DNA of 64,000 nucleotides from Ancylobacter sp. IITR112 (GTDB lineage Bacteria > Pseudomonadota > Alphaproteobacteria > Rhizobiales > Xanthobacteraceae), in assembly GCF_041415945.1 (NCBI RefSeq), contig NZ_JBGCUS010000001.1:4124501-4188500 (forward strand), given 5' to 3'. Below, piece after piece: positions 23,984 to 39,861 of this stretch. Both the position numbers and the translations under genes were made by a program. Position 1 is the first letter of the stretch, and the number at the start of each line of letters is the position of its first letter. The notes below the pieces were generated by a model that saw only the letters and a program-made list of their open reading frames with translations, was not told where the DNA came from and did no database searches.

Positions 23984-23987
<4 letters not shown>
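23289..23987 (-). CDS. Branched-chain/amide ABC transporter ATPase (LivF-like)
   Basis: 232 residues. Walker A GKNGMGKST, signature LSGGEQKMLLMARSL, Walker B LLLVDEITEGLQPSV with Ile in place of the usual Pro after Asp-Glu, and His in LLVEQHLPFALAV. The Asp-Glu pair is intact, so it should be active. It starts in an ATGA overlap with the fused LivM-LivG gene. Together with that protein, LivH and the binding protein it forms a complete importer. Confidence 0.88.
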
Positions 23988-25805
<1,818 letters not shown>

Positions 25806-25813
<8 letters not shown>

Positions 25814-26642
25814 GGGCGAACCCCTGCGGGCGAATGCGCAGAATGATGGCGGCGAGCACGGCGATGGTGAGGCCTCCGAGAACCGGGCTGAAATGGGTGG
25901 CGACCAGCACCTGCGCCCCGCCCAGCACCAGGCAGGCGAAGAGCAGGCTGACCAGCGAGGCGCCGGAGACCAGCACCAGCATGAAGGCGTTGACCAGCCA
26001 GGGCACGCCCATGGCAGGATCGACGCTCGACAGGGGCGTGATCAGCGCGCCGGCGATGCCGGCCAGCGCCGAGCCCAGGGTGAAGGTGAGGAAGCGCACC
26101 AGCCCGCTATTGATGCCGAGCCCGCGCGCCAGATCCTCGTTCATGATCACCGCCCGCGTCTCCAGCCCCAGCCTTGTGCCCTGCAGCAGGGCGGTGAGGG
26201 CGAGGCCGAGCAGGGCGGCGATGCCGACAAGGGCGAGGCGATAGGCGGAATAGCCCTCGCCGAGAATGTCGATGGTGCCGCTGAGCGGCGACTGGGTGAA
26301 CTGCACGCCGCGCCCGAAGGCGAGGGTGATGAGCTGGCCGATGATGATCGACAGGCCCCAGGTGGCGAGGATGGCGTCGAGCGGGCGGGAATAGAGCGGG
26401 CGCACCACGAAGCGCTCGATGGCCATGCCGACCACGCCGCCGAACAGCGCGGCGAGCGGAATGGCAAGCCAGGGGTTGAGCCCGGCCTGAGTGGTGACGA
26501 GCGCGGCATAGCCGCCGAGGGTCATCAGTCCGCCATGGGCGAAATTGATGATCTTCATGACGCCGAACACGAGCAGCAGCCCGGTCGCCACCGCATAGAG
26601 GATGGCGGCGGTCGTCACGATGTCCAGCGTCTGGGCGATCAT
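25806..26642 (-). CDS. Branched-chain/amide ABC transporter permease (LivH-like)
   Basis: 278 residues, about eight membrane segments. FGVMKIINFAHGGLMTLGGYAA is the LivH signature and TRLGLETRAVIMNEDLARGL the coupling region. Partner of the fused permease-ATPase encoded immediately downstream. The binding-protein gene lies 117 bases upstream, separated by a CCCGG palindrome. Confidence 0.9.
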
Positions 26643-26699
26643 GCGAAGTCCTTTGGGTTTTCAGGCGACGTCCGGCAAGGAGGCGCCACAAGGAACGTG

Positions 26700-26724
26700 C
26701 CATCCCCGGCGCGGCCGGGGATGG
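26700..26724. repeat. Palindrome between binding-protein and livH genes
   Basis: CCATCCCCGG (26700-26709) and CCGGGGATGG (26715-26724) are perfect 10-base arms around CGCGG; a partial third arm GGCCGGGGATGG follows. Same family as the units near 10.1, 14.8 and 56.3 kb and in the same operon position as the pair after the first binding-protein gene. Confidence 0.65.
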
Positions 26725-26759
26725 CGTGGCCGGGGATGGTGTGGCGAAGCGTCAGGCGC

Positions 26760-27914
26760 TCACTTCAGCTTCGGGCACTGCTCGCCGGGATCCACGTCCT
26801 TGAAGGTGGAAATGATCTCGACCGAGCCGTCGCCCTTCACCTGGCCGAGATACATGGTCAGCGGCGCGTGGCGCTGCTTGTTCATCACGATGGTGCCGCG
26901 CGGGCCTTCCACCGCGACTTCCGCCAGCGCCGGAATCACCTTGGCGGCGTCCGTCGTGCCGGCCTTCTCCACCGCCGCCTTATAGGCGTAGACCGCCTCA
27001 TATTCCGGCACGGAGAGGTCGTTCGGGGTCTTCAGGTCCTTGCCGAACTTCTTCTCCATCGCGGCGAGGAACGCCTTGTTGGCGGGGGTGTCGATATTGG
27101 TGAAGTAGGAACCGGCGATATAGATGCCTTCGGCATCCGGGCCCATGGCCTTGGCGGTGCCCTCATCCACGGCGAGGTTGCCATAGAGCGACTTGATGCC
27201 CGCCGCGCGCATCTGCTTGGTCAGCGTCACATTCGGCGCGCCGCCGGCGGTGGAGGTGATGATGGCGTCGGGGTTGGCCGCCTTCACCTTGGAGAGGATG
27301 GCGGTCCAGTCGGTGGCGTCCATCGGGGCGTATTCATCGCCGACGATCTTGCCGCCGGTCTTCTCGATATAGGCCTTGGTGAAGGCCAGCATGCCGCGGC
27401 CAAAGGCGTAGTCCGAGCCGATGAGGAAATAGGTCTTGGCGCCTTCCTTGTTGAAGAAGTCGACAATGGGGGCGACCTGCTGGTCCGGCACCCAGGCGTT
27501 CACATACATATAGGGGCTGCAGGAACGGCCCTCATAGAACGAGGTGTAGATGTAGGGCACCTTGCCGCGATTGACGATCGGCAGGCCGGCATTGCGCGCC
27601 GCCGAGGTCTCCATCGAGATCAGCACGTCGACCTTCTTCTGGAAGATCAGTGAATCGAAGGCCTTCTGCGCCCCGGCCGCGCCGGAGGCGTCGTCGGCGA
27701 CCTCAAGCACCACCTTCTTGCCGAGGATGCCGCCCTTGGCGTTGATCTCCTCGACCGCCAGCTCGGCGGACTGCACGACGGAAGGCGCGACCACGGAATT
27801 GGCGCCGGATAGGCCGACGGGAATGCCGATGGTGATGGTGTCGGCGGCGAGCGCCGGCCCAGTGAGAAGGCCGGCGGCGAACACGCCGGCCATCAGCAGT
27901 GAGGTACGGGACAT
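26760..27914 (-). CDS. ABC transporter substrate-binding protein, Peripla_BP_5/6 type
   Basis: 384 residues with signal peptide MSRTSLLMAGVFAAGLLTGP to ALA-ADTI. It begins ITIGIPVGLSGANSVVAPS and has GGILGKKVVLEVADDASGAA, DVLISMETSAARNAGLPIV and a paired-Cys C-terminal end (EQCPKLK) with CSPYMYV earlier. It delivers the substrate to LivH and the fused permease-ATPase. Because it is flanked by an amidase and AmiC/AmiR regulators, an amide or urea-like substrate is more likely than a branched-chain amino acid. Confidence 0.88.
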   Translation of the reverse strand: MSRTSLLMAGVFAAGLLTGPALAADTITIGIPVGLSGANSVVAPSVVQSAELAVEEINAKGGILGKKVVLEVADDASGAAGAQKAFDSLIFQKKVDVLISMETSAARNAGLPIVNRGKVPYIYTSFYEGRSCSPYMYVNAWVPDQQVAPIVDFFNKEGAKTYFLIGSDYAFGRGMLAFTKAYIEKTGGKIVGDEYAPMDATDWTAILSKVKAANPDAIITSTAGGAPNVTLTKQMRAAGIKSLYGNLAVDEGTAKAMGPDAEGIYIAGSYFTNIDTPANKAFLAAMEKKFGKDLKTPNDLSVPEYEAVYAYKAAVEKAGTTDAAKVIPALAEVAVEGPRGTIVMNKQRHAPLTMYLGQVKGDGSVEIISTFKDVDPGEQCPKLK

Positions 27915-27968
27915 AGGCTTTCTCCGGAAGGTTATGGGTTTTTGGCAGCGGTGGGGAGAAGCGGGGCT

Positions 27969-28838
27969 TTAGTACCAGCCCCGGGAAATGGGCGCGCCGA
28001 GCATCTCGGCATAGACATCGGTGCGGCGGTCGCGCAGCACCTGGTTGAAGTCGTTCCAGTTGCGGGCGCGGCGGGCGGCGCCGAGGTCGATCTCGGCGGA
28101 AACGATCTCCTCACCGTCGCGGCTGGCCGGGCCGGCGGCGGGCCAGCCGGTGTAGCTGAGGATGAGGCTCTGGCCCTCGAAGGGCTGGCCGCGCTCGGTG
28201 CCGATGCGGTCGGCGCAGGCGATATAGAGCGAGTTGGAATGGGCGGCGGCCATGGCGAGGATGTTGGCCATCGCCTCGCGCCCCTCGGCCTGGCCGGGGA
28301 TCGGCACCCAGTTGGTCGGCACGCAGACGATGTCCGCGCCCTGCAGCGCCTGCAGCCGGTAGGTTTCGGGGAACCAGCCATCGTAGCAGATGGCGACGCC
28401 GATGCGGCCGAGCGCGGTGTGGAACACCGGGAAGCCGTTATTGCCGGGCTCGAAGAACAGGTTCTCGTTGCCCCACAGATGCATCTTGCGATAGGTGCCG
28501 ATATGGCCCTCCGGCCCGATCACCACAGCGCTGTTGTAGAGCGCCGTGCCCTCGCGCTCGGTGATGCCGGCGACGATGTGCAGGCCCCGCTCGCGGGCGA
28601 TCTGCGCCCAGGCCTGGCAGCTTGGCCCGTTGGGAATGGTCTCGGCGAGGCCGAAGGCTTCCTCGCGGGTCTCGAACACATAGCCGGTATTGGCGAGTTC
28701 CGGCAGCACGATGAGCTTGGCCCCGCCCTCGGCCGCGCGGGCGATGAGAGTGAGCGAGTGCGCGACATTGGCGCTCGTGTCGCCGAAGCGCGGCTCCATC
28801 TGGATGCAGGCGACGCGGACAAGGCTTGAGACCGGCAT
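27969..28838 (-). CDS. Carbon-nitrogen hydrolase (aliphatic amidase/nitrilase family)
   Basis: 289 residues from ATG 28838 with AGAGG upstream; the longer frame runs through the leader terminator and is rejected. The Glu-Lys-Cys triad is complete: LPELANTGYVF, TYRKMHLWGNENLFF and GVAICYDGWFPETYR. It is a cytoplasmic amide or nitrile hydrolase. As the first gene after an AmiR-type leader, it occupies the position of amiE in Pseudomonas, although AmiE itself belongs to a longer branch. Substrate unknown. Confidence 0.9.
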   Translation of the reverse strand: MPVSSLVRVACIQMEPRFGDTSANVAHSLTLIARAAEGGAKLIVLPELANTGYVFETREEAFGLAETIPNGPSCQAWAQIARERGLHIVAGITEREGTALYNSAVVIGPEGHIGTYRKMHLWGNENLFFEPGNNGFPVFHTALGRIGVAICYDGWFPETYRLQALQGADIVCVPTNWVPIPGQAEGREAMANILAMAAAHSNSLYIACADRIGTERGQPFEGQSLILSYTGWPAAGPASRDGEEIVSAEIDLGAARRARNWNDFNQVLRDRRTDVYAEMLGAPISRGWY

Positions 28839-28884
28839 GGAGGCACACCTCTGCGATCGCCGCGGCGCGCCGCGGCGTGAAAAC

Positions 28885-28924
28885 AAAAAGCCCCCGGCAG
28901 TGCCTTTCGGCACCATCGAGGGCT
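28885..28924 (-). terminator. Leader terminator upstream of the nitrilase gene (attenuator)
   Basis: On the minus strand AGCCC, TCGAT, GGTGCC, GAAA, GGCAC, TGCCGG, GGGCT then TTTTT: a bulged hairpin with a T-run, 46 bases before the nitrilase start. Its 5-prime arm shares bases with the preceding small hairpin at 28921-28932, so the two structures exclude each other. Confidence 0.88.
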
Positions 28925-28959
28925 GCATAGCCTGGATGTAGGGCGGCAACGCTGCCGCC
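28921..28959 (-). ncRNA. Two-hairpin ANTAR target in the leader RNA
   Basis: Minus-strand hairpin 1 is GGCGGC-AGCGTT-GCCGCC (28942-28959), a perfect six-pair stem with a hexaloop having A at position 1 and G at position 4, the known ANTAR recognition pattern. Nine bases later hairpin 2 is GGC-TATGCA-GCC (28921-28932), hexaloop with G at position 4 but T at position 1. Hairpin 2 overlaps the terminator stem, as antitermination requires. Confidence 0.7.
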
Positions 28960-28982
28960 ACGCTCACGAAGCGCTGGGTCAA

Positions 28983-29011
28983 AGCAAAGCGCAGGCGGCC
29001 CCTCCTGTCAA
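28983..29011 (-). promoter_or_regulatory. Promoter of the nitrilase-transporter operon
   Basis: TTGACA (29006-29011) followed after 17 bases by TTTGCT (28983-28988) on the minus strand, about 25 bases before the first leader hairpin. It lies between amiR2 and the nitrilase gene, so the structural genes can be transcribed separately from amiC2-amiR2. Confidence 0.65.
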
Positions 29012-29069
29012 GCGCAAATGCCGAGGATAGAGGCAGCGGCAATTATGCCTATGGGTTAGGCATACTGCC

Positions 29070-29684
29070 TCATTTGTCGCTGTCGCCGTCGCGGTCCAGC
29101 TCGGCCAGCATCGCATGGGCATTGATGATCGAGCCGGCGATGGTGCCGATGGGCACGCGCTTGGCGGTCGCCTGCTTGCGCAGGAACTGGTAGGCCTCGT
29201 CCTCGGAGAGGTTGCGTAGCCCCATCAGCAGCCGGGTCGCCTTCTCGACATCGCGGCGCGTGCGCAGCGTGTCTTCCAGCTTGCCGATCTTGGCGAGTAG
29301 CCGCCCTTCATAGCCGCGCTGCGACAGCGCCAGCACCAGGCTGGAGAGCACGCCGGAGGCGCGGATGGGGCGCACCAGCACGCCATGGGCGCTGGAATCC
29401 AGCAACGCCTTCAGCACGGTGGGGTTCTCGTAGTCGACGATGGCGATATGGGCGATGGCGAGATCGGCCATGCGCCACGGCATCGAGCTCTTCGTGTCGC
29501 GGTCGAGCAGGAAGAACACCGCGTCGAGCGGCAGCGGGAGCTGCGAGGGCGGCGGCCACACCACCTGCACCTGACAGCCGATGCGCTGGAGCTGGCGCAC
29601 GAGGTCTTCGCCGTCCTGGTCGCGCGGATGCACCACGGCGACGCGCATGTTGCGCAGGTTCTGGATGAGCTGCGACGCGCTCAT
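29070..29684 (-). CDS. amiR: AmiR-type ANTAR antiterminator, second copy
   Basis: 204 residues. Residues about 12-125 are a degenerate receiver-like domain (MRVAVVHPRDQDGEDLVRQL, AIVDYENPTVLKALLDS); about 130-190 are a coiled coil and ANTAR domain (LEDTLRTRRDVEKATRLLMG, LRNLSEDEAYQFLRKQATAK). MGLRN-SEDEAYQFLRKQA is a textbook ANTAR motif. It follows amiC2 by 30 bases. Its target is almost certainly the two-hairpin leader that starts just downstream. Confidence 0.92.
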   Translation of the reverse strand: MSASQLIQNLRNMRVAVVHPRDQDGEDLVRQLQRIGCQVQVVWPPPSQLPLPLDAVFFLLDRDTKSSMPWRMADLAIAHIAIVDYENPTVLKALLDSSAHGVLVRPIRASGVLSSLVLALSQRGYEGRLLAKIGKLEDTLRTRRDVEKATRLLMGLRNLSEDEAYQFLRKQATAKRVPIGTIAGSIINAHAMLAELDRDGDSDK

Positions 29685-29714
29685 CGGCGGCGCCCGCTGG
29701 CGTGCGGCCGGCGC

Positions 29715-30872
29715 TCACGCATGGTCGTAAATATGATCGACGAGATAGGGGTCGGGCTTCACCGGCGCCTTCGCCTCCCACACCACGTCGAACTCGCCAT
29801 GCTCGTTCACCATGCCGATGCGCGGCAGCAGATAGGTGTGGTTGTTGTCGGGGTCGATGCGGATGCGGCCCTGCGGCGCGTCATATTCAGTGCCGAGCGC
29901 GGCATCCACAAGGCGCTGCGTGTCGAGCGACTTCGCGCGCGTGAGCGCGTCGGCGAAGAGGTGGATCTGGAAATAGGCGGCTTCCGCATACATCGTCACC
30001 GCCGCGTCGCGGCCGAAGCGGGCGCGGTAGGCGGCGACGAAGCGGTGATTGGCCGGGGTGTCGACGGTAGAAAAATAGGGCGCCGAGGTGATGTGGCCGA
30101 TGCACAGTTCCGGCCCGATGGCGCGGATCTCGCCTTCCGACATGGTGAGGCTGGCGATCGGCAAGATGCGCGGGTCGAGCCCGGCCTCGCGGAAGCTGCG
30201 GTAGAGCAGATGCGCGCCCTCACCGACGACGGTGGAGAACACCACCGAGGGCGCGCGGCGGCGTATGTCTTCCACCACGCGGCGGATCTGGTCCTCATGC
30301 GGCTGTTCCGGCACATAGGTTTCCGCCACCACCTCGCCGCCCTCGCGCGAGACGAGGTCGCGCATGATGCGGTTGGATTCGTGCGGGTAGATGTAGTCGG
30401 AGCCGACGAGATAGAAGCGCGGGCCGAAGCGGGCGAGCAGATGGCGGGCGAGCTGCAGGCTGTTCTGGTTCGGCGCCGCCCCGGTATAGATGACGTTGGG
30501 CGAATATTCGAAACCCTCATAGAGCGAGGGATACCAGAGCAGGGCGTTGCGTCGCTCCACCGTGGCGAGGATCGCCTTGCGGCAGGAGGAGGTGCAGCAG
30601 CCGAAAATGGTGCTGATGCCGTCCTCGGTCAGCAGCCGCTCGGCGTAGCGGCGGTAGAGTTCCGGGCTCGATTCCGGATCGTAGCACACCGGTTCGATCG
30701 GCCGGCCCAGCACGCCCCCGGCGAGGTTTATCTCCTCGATGGCGAGGGCGGTGCCGCGGAAATGCTCGGTTTCCGGCTCGCGCATATGGCCCTTGCGGGA
30801 GAACAGCACGCCGACGCGCCAGACGGCTCCCGCCGCGCCCGAAGGCTGCCCTGCGCTGCCACTCTCCGCCAC
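29715..30872 (-). CDS. amiC: AmiC-like amide sensor, second copy
   Basis: 385 residues, the length of Pseudomonas AmiC, with a GTG start. No signal peptide, so cytosolic. Fold segments: WRVGVLFSRKGHMREPETEH, GVLGRPIEPVCYDPESSPEL, FGCCTSSCRKAILATVERRN, LLWYPSLYEGFEYSPNVIYT, SDYIYPHESNRIMRDL. It aligns well with the first AmiC-like protein of this window in the same blocks. It would bind the second AmiR and release it when the inducer amide is present. Upstream, 30873-31000 holds no visible gene. Confidence 0.92.
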   Translation of the reverse strand: MAESGSAGQPSGAAGAVWRVGVLFSRKGHMREPETEHFRGTALAIEEINLAGGVLGRPIEPVCYDPESSPELYRRYAERLLTEDGISTIFGCCTSSCRKAILATVERRNALLWYPSLYEGFEYSPNVIYTGAAPNQNSLQLARHLLARFGPRFYLVGSDYIYPHESNRIMRDLVSREGGEVVAETYVPEQPHEDQIRRVVEDIRRRAPSVVFSTVVGEGAHLLYRSFREAGLDPRILPIASLTMSEGEIRAIGPELCIGHITSAPYFSTVDTPANHRFVAAYRARFGRDAAVTMYAEAAYFQIHLFADALTRAKSLDTQRLVDAALGTEYDAPQGRIRIDPDNNHTYLLPRIGMVNEHGEFDVVWEAKAPVKPDPYLVDHIYDHA

Positions 30873-31000
30873 CGGCGCCTGCCTGTCTCACCTGTTGCCG
30901 TGCCGTGCGCGCCCGCCGCGCCGGCCGGGTTCCGCCGAACCCGCCGGCCCGTTTTGGCGCGCCCGCGCCCGGCAGGTCAAGAGCGCGCCGTCGAGGTCGT

Positions 31001-32875
31001 TCAGCGCCCCCCGCCGGCGGCGGCGGGAAAGGCGACGACATTGCCCGCGCGCTGCGCCAGCCGGCCGGCCATCTCGACGAGCTGCTGCGGCATGAACGGC
31101 TTGCTGACCACGGGGGCCTGCGCGAAGGCGGGCGGCAGGTTCTCGCGCCCATAGCCGCTGACGAAGGCGAAGGGAATGCCGCGCCGGGTCAGCGCCGCCG
31201 CCACTGCGTCCACCGGCTTGCCATGCAGATTGCCGTCGAGCAGGGCGGCGTCGAACGCGCCGGTCTCGATCGCCTCCAGCGCCTCCTCCACCGTGCGGGC
31301 CGGGCCGTGCACGCTGGCGCCGGCATCTTCCAGCACGGCGATGAGTTCGAGCGCGACCAGCGCCTCGTCCTCGACCACAAGCAGGCGGCGGCCGTCCAGC
31401 GCCGGCACCTCGCGGGCGGGCTCGGCCGGGGCGGGGGCGGCGGGGCGGGCGGCAATGTCCGCCATCGGGTCCGGCGTGCGGTCGAGGCGCATGACGAGGT
31501 CCCACACCACGCCGTCATTGCGGTAGGAGACGGAGGCGGTGCCGCCATCGGACTTCATGCTGCTGTCGATGAGCGTCGAGCCGAAACCGCGCTTGACCGG
31601 GGCCTGCACCGGCGGGCCGCCGCTTTCCTGCCAGCGCAGTTGCAGCCGGTCGCCCTCCACCGACCATTCCAGCGCGACGCGGCCGGTGGGGCGGGAGAAG
31701 GCGCCGTATTTCAGCGCGTTGGTCGCCAGTTCGTGCAGGATGAGCGCCAGCCGCAGCGCCGGCTGCGGCAGAAGCTGCACGCGCGGGCCGCTGGCTTCCA
31801 GCCGCGCCGGGTCGATGGTGCCGAGCCTTAGCTGGTCGTGCACGAGGTCCATCAGGTCGGCGCCCTGCCAGGTGCGGTCGCTCAGCATGCCATGGGCGCG
31901 CGCCAGCGCCTGGATGCGGCCGGAAAAGGTGGCGGAAAACTGGTCGGGATGACGGGTGTAGCGCAGCGTCTGGGTGGCGATGGCCTGCACGCTGGCGAGC
32001 GTGTTCTTCACCCGGTGGTTCAGTTCGCCGATGAGCAGGGTCTGGGTTTCCTCGGCCCGGCGGCGGTCGGTGATGTCGAGGATCTGCACGCTGAGCGAGA
32101 CCGGCTGGCCGTTGGGCCGGCGCAGCACCGAACTGTACCATTCGCAGTCGAGGACCGTGCCGGCGCGGGTGCGGCAGCGAATGGTGTGGTGCCCGCGCTG
32201 ATGCGCCGTTTCCGCCAGCGAGCCGGACAGCATCTCCGCGAGTTCGCCGATGCTGCCGTCGCAGATCCAGCCGAGATCGGCGAGCGACTGGCCGGTCATG
32301 TCCGCCGCCGTCCAGCCGAACAGCCGCTCGGCGCCCTTGGACCAGCCGAGCAGGCGCATTTCCGGGTCGAACTCGACAATGGCGAGCGGGGAATTGTCGG
32401 TGTGCGCCTGCAGCCGGTCGAGCGCGGCCTTCAGCTCGGCGGCGGCGGTGGCGAGCGCGTCCTTCTGCCGGGCCAGCTGCTCGTGCTGGCGTGCGATGGA
32501 GAAGAACACCTCCGCCTTGCTCTTGAGGATCAGCGGGTCGATCGGCTTGTAGATGAAGTCGACCGCCCCGGCCTCATAGCCCTTGAAGCGGCGGCCTTCA
32601 TCGGTGGAGGCAGCGGTGACGAAGATGATCGGCACGCGCCGCGTGCGCTCGGTGCCGCGCATCATCTCCGCCAGTTCGAATCCGTCCATGTCCGGCATCT
32701 GCACGTCGAGCAGAGCGAGGGCGAAGTCGTGCTCCAGCAGCAGTTCCAGCGCCTCGACGCCGGAGCGGGCCTTGTAGAGGGCGAGACCGTCGCGGCGCAG
32801 CAGCGCTTCCAGCGCGCGCAGATTCTCCTCGATGTCGTCGACCAGCAGGAACTTCACCGGCTCAGGCGACGCCAT
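31001..32875 (-). CDS. HWE-family sensor kinase with two receiver domains
   Basis: 624 residues from ATG 32875 with GGAGG upstream. N-terminal receiver about 7-125 (phospho-acceptor Asp57 in ALLDVQMPD), short coiled coil, PAS domain about 150-275, HWE-type kinase core with phospho-acceptor His287 in GELNHRVKNTLA, N-box LILHELATNALKYGAFS and the family RWQESGG with its Trp-x-Glu, then a C-terminal receiver about 500-615 with ALLDGNLHG. Soluble. HWE kinases often phosphorylate single-domain receivers in Rhizobiales. Overlaps cheR by 14 bases, so it belongs to a three-gene sensory unit. Confidence 0.92.
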   Translation of the reverse strand: MASPEPVKFLLVDDIEENLRALEALLRRDGLALYKARSGVEALELLLEHDFALALLDVQMPDMDGFELAEMMRGTERTRRVPIIFVTAASTDEGRRFKGYEAGAVDFIYKPIDPLILKSKAEVFFSIARQHEQLARQKDALATAAAELKAALDRLQAHTDNSPLAIVEFDPEMRLLGWSKGAERLFGWTAADMTGQSLADLGWICDGSIGELAEMLSGSLAETAHQRGHHTIRCRTRAGTVLDCEWYSSVLRRPNGQPVSLSVQILDITDRRRAEETQTLLIGELNHRVKNTLASVQAIATQTLRYTRHPDQFSATFSGRIQALARAHGMLSDRTWQGADLMDLVHDQLRLGTIDPARLEASGPRVQLLPQPALRLALILHELATNALKYGAFSRPTGRVALEWSVEGDRLQLRWQESGGPPVQAPVKRGFGSTLIDSSMKSDGGTASVSYRNDGVVWDLVMRLDRTPDPMADIAARPAAPAPAEPAREVPALDGRRLLVVEDEALVALELIAVLEDAGASVHGPARTVEEALEAIETGAFDAALLDGNLHGKPVDAVAAALTRRGIPFAFVSGYGRENLPPAFAQAPVVSKPFMPQQLVEMAGRLAQRAGNVVAFPAAAGGGR

Positions 32876-33724
32876 GGCGGGCCTCCTTCTGCGGCACGCC
32901 GGCGAGCCGGCGATAAATGCGCTCTTCCGGGGCGAAGCTGGCGAAGGCGTCGGCATGTCCGGAAAAGCGCAAGCTCTCATTCATGCCGAGGCCGAGGAAG
33001 CCGCCGCGCGTCAGCGATTCCCGGAACAGCCGCAGCGCGCGGTCCTGCAGTGTCGAATCGAAATAGATCAGCACATTGCGGCAGGAGATCAGGTGCATTT
33101 CGGAGAACACCTCATCGGAAGCGAGGCTGTGCTCGGCGAACACGGTGCGCGCGCGCAGCGACTTGTCGAACACCGCTCCGCCATAGGCGGCGGTGTAGTA
33201 GTCCGACAGCGAGGAGCGCCCGCCCGATTTGCGGTGGTTTTCGGTGAACAGCGGAATGCGGTCGAGATCGTAAATGCCGAGTTCCGCCCGCGCCAGCGCC
33301 ACCGGGTTGATCTCGGTGGCGTAGAACAGGGTGCGGGATTCCAGCCCCTCTTCGCGGAACAGGATGGCGAGCGAATAGAGTTCCTCGCCGGCGCTGCAGC
33401 CCGCCACCCATACTTTCAGCGAGGGGAAGGTGCGCAGATGCGGGATGACCTCCTCGCGCAGGGTGCGGAAATAGGCGGGATCGCGGAACATCTCGCTCAC
33501 CTGCACGGTGAGGCAGTCGATCATGACTGGCAGCAGCTCCGGCTCGCGCAGCAGCCGCGCCTGCACATGCGAAAGGGTAGGGCAGTCGAGCCGCTGGCGC
33601 AGCAGTTCCGCCCGGCGGGCCAGCGAGGCACGGGAATAGGCGCGGAAATCATAGTGGTAGCGGCGGTGGATCGCCTCGACCAGCAGGTCGAGCTCGATCT
33701 TCTCGCTGACGCTGGCGGGGCTGG

Positions 33725-33728
<4 letters not shown>
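32862..33728 (-). CDS. cheR: CheR-type protein-glutamate methyltransferase
   Basis: 288 residues from ATG 33728, which overlaps the stop of the hybrid kinase gene (ATGA). N-terminal helical CheR domain (LVEAIHRRYHYDFRAYSRAS, LARRAELLRQRL), then SAM-binding fold with VWVAGCSAGEELYSLAI, FYATEINPVALARA and MHLISCRNVLIYFD. CheR methylates Glu residues of chemoreceptors; here no chemoreceptor or CheB is adjacent, so it may act on a kinase or in a non-chemotaxis pathway, as in other CheR-hybrid-kinase clusters. Confidence 0.93.
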
Positions 33729-36835
<3,107 letters not shown>

Positions 36836-37001
36836 CTTGAGCTGCACGCCGCCACGACTCCCGGGAAAGGCGACAAGGGAAGCCGGAAGGCGCGGGACGC
36901 GCGGCAGGGGCCGGCGCGTCCACGGTTCCCCGGCGCCCATAAACCCGCGACGGCCGGGAAGGTTCCCGCAATCGGCAGAAAAAAGCTGCTGCCGCCGCGC
37001 C

Positions 37002-38741
<1,740 letters not shown>

Positions 38742-38781
38742 GATGGCTCGCTTATAGCCGTCTCAATCCACGAGATCGACC

Positions 38782-39861
38782 TCAATCGGCGAGATCGACA
38801 TCCGTGTGGCCGGCGCGCCAATAGGCGGCGATGGCGCAGCGGGATTTGGCCAGGCCGCGCTCGCGGGTCATGAGCCGGCGAAGCGCCCGCGCGGTCCGCT
38901 GTTCACAGCCGGCGAAGACATGCACCTCCGCATGGTCGGCCGGAAGCGGGACGGCGCGCAGCGCCCGTTCGAGCCGGTCGCTCATGCCGGGGGCGGTGCC
39001 GTCACGGGTGAGCCATTCCACATCGAGGCGGGCGGGTGAGGGAAGCGGCTGGCACTCGCGCGCATCCGCCACTTCCAGCCGCACCACCGCCTGCGCGTCC
39101 GCCGGCAGCGTGGCCACCATGCGGGCGATGACGGGCAGCGCCGTCTCGTCGCCGGCGAGCAGGTACCAGCGGGCGGGCGGCAGGCCGGCCCCGCCCGGGC
39201 CGAGCAGCCCGACCGGATCGCCGGCGCGCGCCTCGCGCGCCCAGTCGGCGCCGGGGGTGGAGCCGCCGGGATGCTGGACGACATCAATCGCCAGGGTACC
39301 GGCAGCGGCATCGACCTCGCGCAGCGTATAGACGCGCGGGATCAGCGTGTCCGCCCCGCCGGGCCATATGGTGCGTCCGTCTGGCGCGGCATAGGGCCAG
39401 ACGGGGGTGCGGCCGGCGGGTGGGATGAGCACCCGCACATGCAGCCCGCCGCTGGCGAAATGCGCGGCGTCGCCTTCCAGCACCACGCGGCGCATCAGCG
39501 GGGTCAGCGCGTGCGAGCCGACGACGCGCAGGGCGCGGAAATAGGGCAGCGCCGGGTTGCCGGCGCCGTGGCCTTCCCAGGCGAAGGCGGGCGCGGCGCC
39601 CTCCATCGCGGCGTAGACATGCTCGGCCAGTTGCATGCGCAGCACGGACAGCCGGTCCTCGCGGTGGCTGCGGGCCTCAATGGCGAGATAGCCGGCGGAG
39701 TCGACGGACAGGGTCGCCTCGCCGCACCAGTTTTCCAGCCGGGCGGAAGCGGGCGTGCGCTCGCGCAGGCTCTCCGGCTCCAGCCGCGCGCACAGCCGGG
39801 CGAGCAGCGCCGCCGGGGCGGGACAGGCGAGACGCGCCTGGGCGGTGAAGGGCTCAGCCAT
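38782..39861 (-). CDS. Siderophore-interacting protein with N-terminal DUF2218 domain
   Basis: 359 residues. Residues about 5-95 look like DUF2218 (LARLCARLEPESLRERTPAS, AEHVYAAMEG); residues about 110-355 are the FAD-binding siderophore-interacting (ViuB/YqjH) type, with ALTPLMRRVVLEG, RVYTLREVDA and HPGGSTPGADWAREARAGDP for flavin and phosphate binding, and LAGDETALPVIARM. These flavoproteins reduce ferric siderophore in the cytoplasm to release iron. Coupled to fhuB by an 8-base overlap. Confidence 0.9.
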   Translation of the reverse strand: MAEPFTAQARLACPAPAALLARLCARLEPESLRERTPASARLENWCGEATLSVDSAGYLAIEARSHREDRLSVLRMQLAEHVYAAMEGAAPAFAWEGHGAGNPALPYFRALRVVGSHALTPLMRRVVLEGDAAHFASGGLHVRVLIPPAGRTPVWPYAAPDGRTIWPGGADTLIPRVYTLREVDAAAGTLAIDVVQHPGGSTPGADWAREARAGDPVGLLGPGGAGLPPARWYLLAGDETALPVIARMVATLPADAQAVVRLEVADARECQPLPSPARLDVEWLTRDGTAPGMSDRLERALRAVPLPADHAEVHVFAGCEQRTARALRRLMTRERGLAKSRCAIAAYWRAGHTDVDLAD

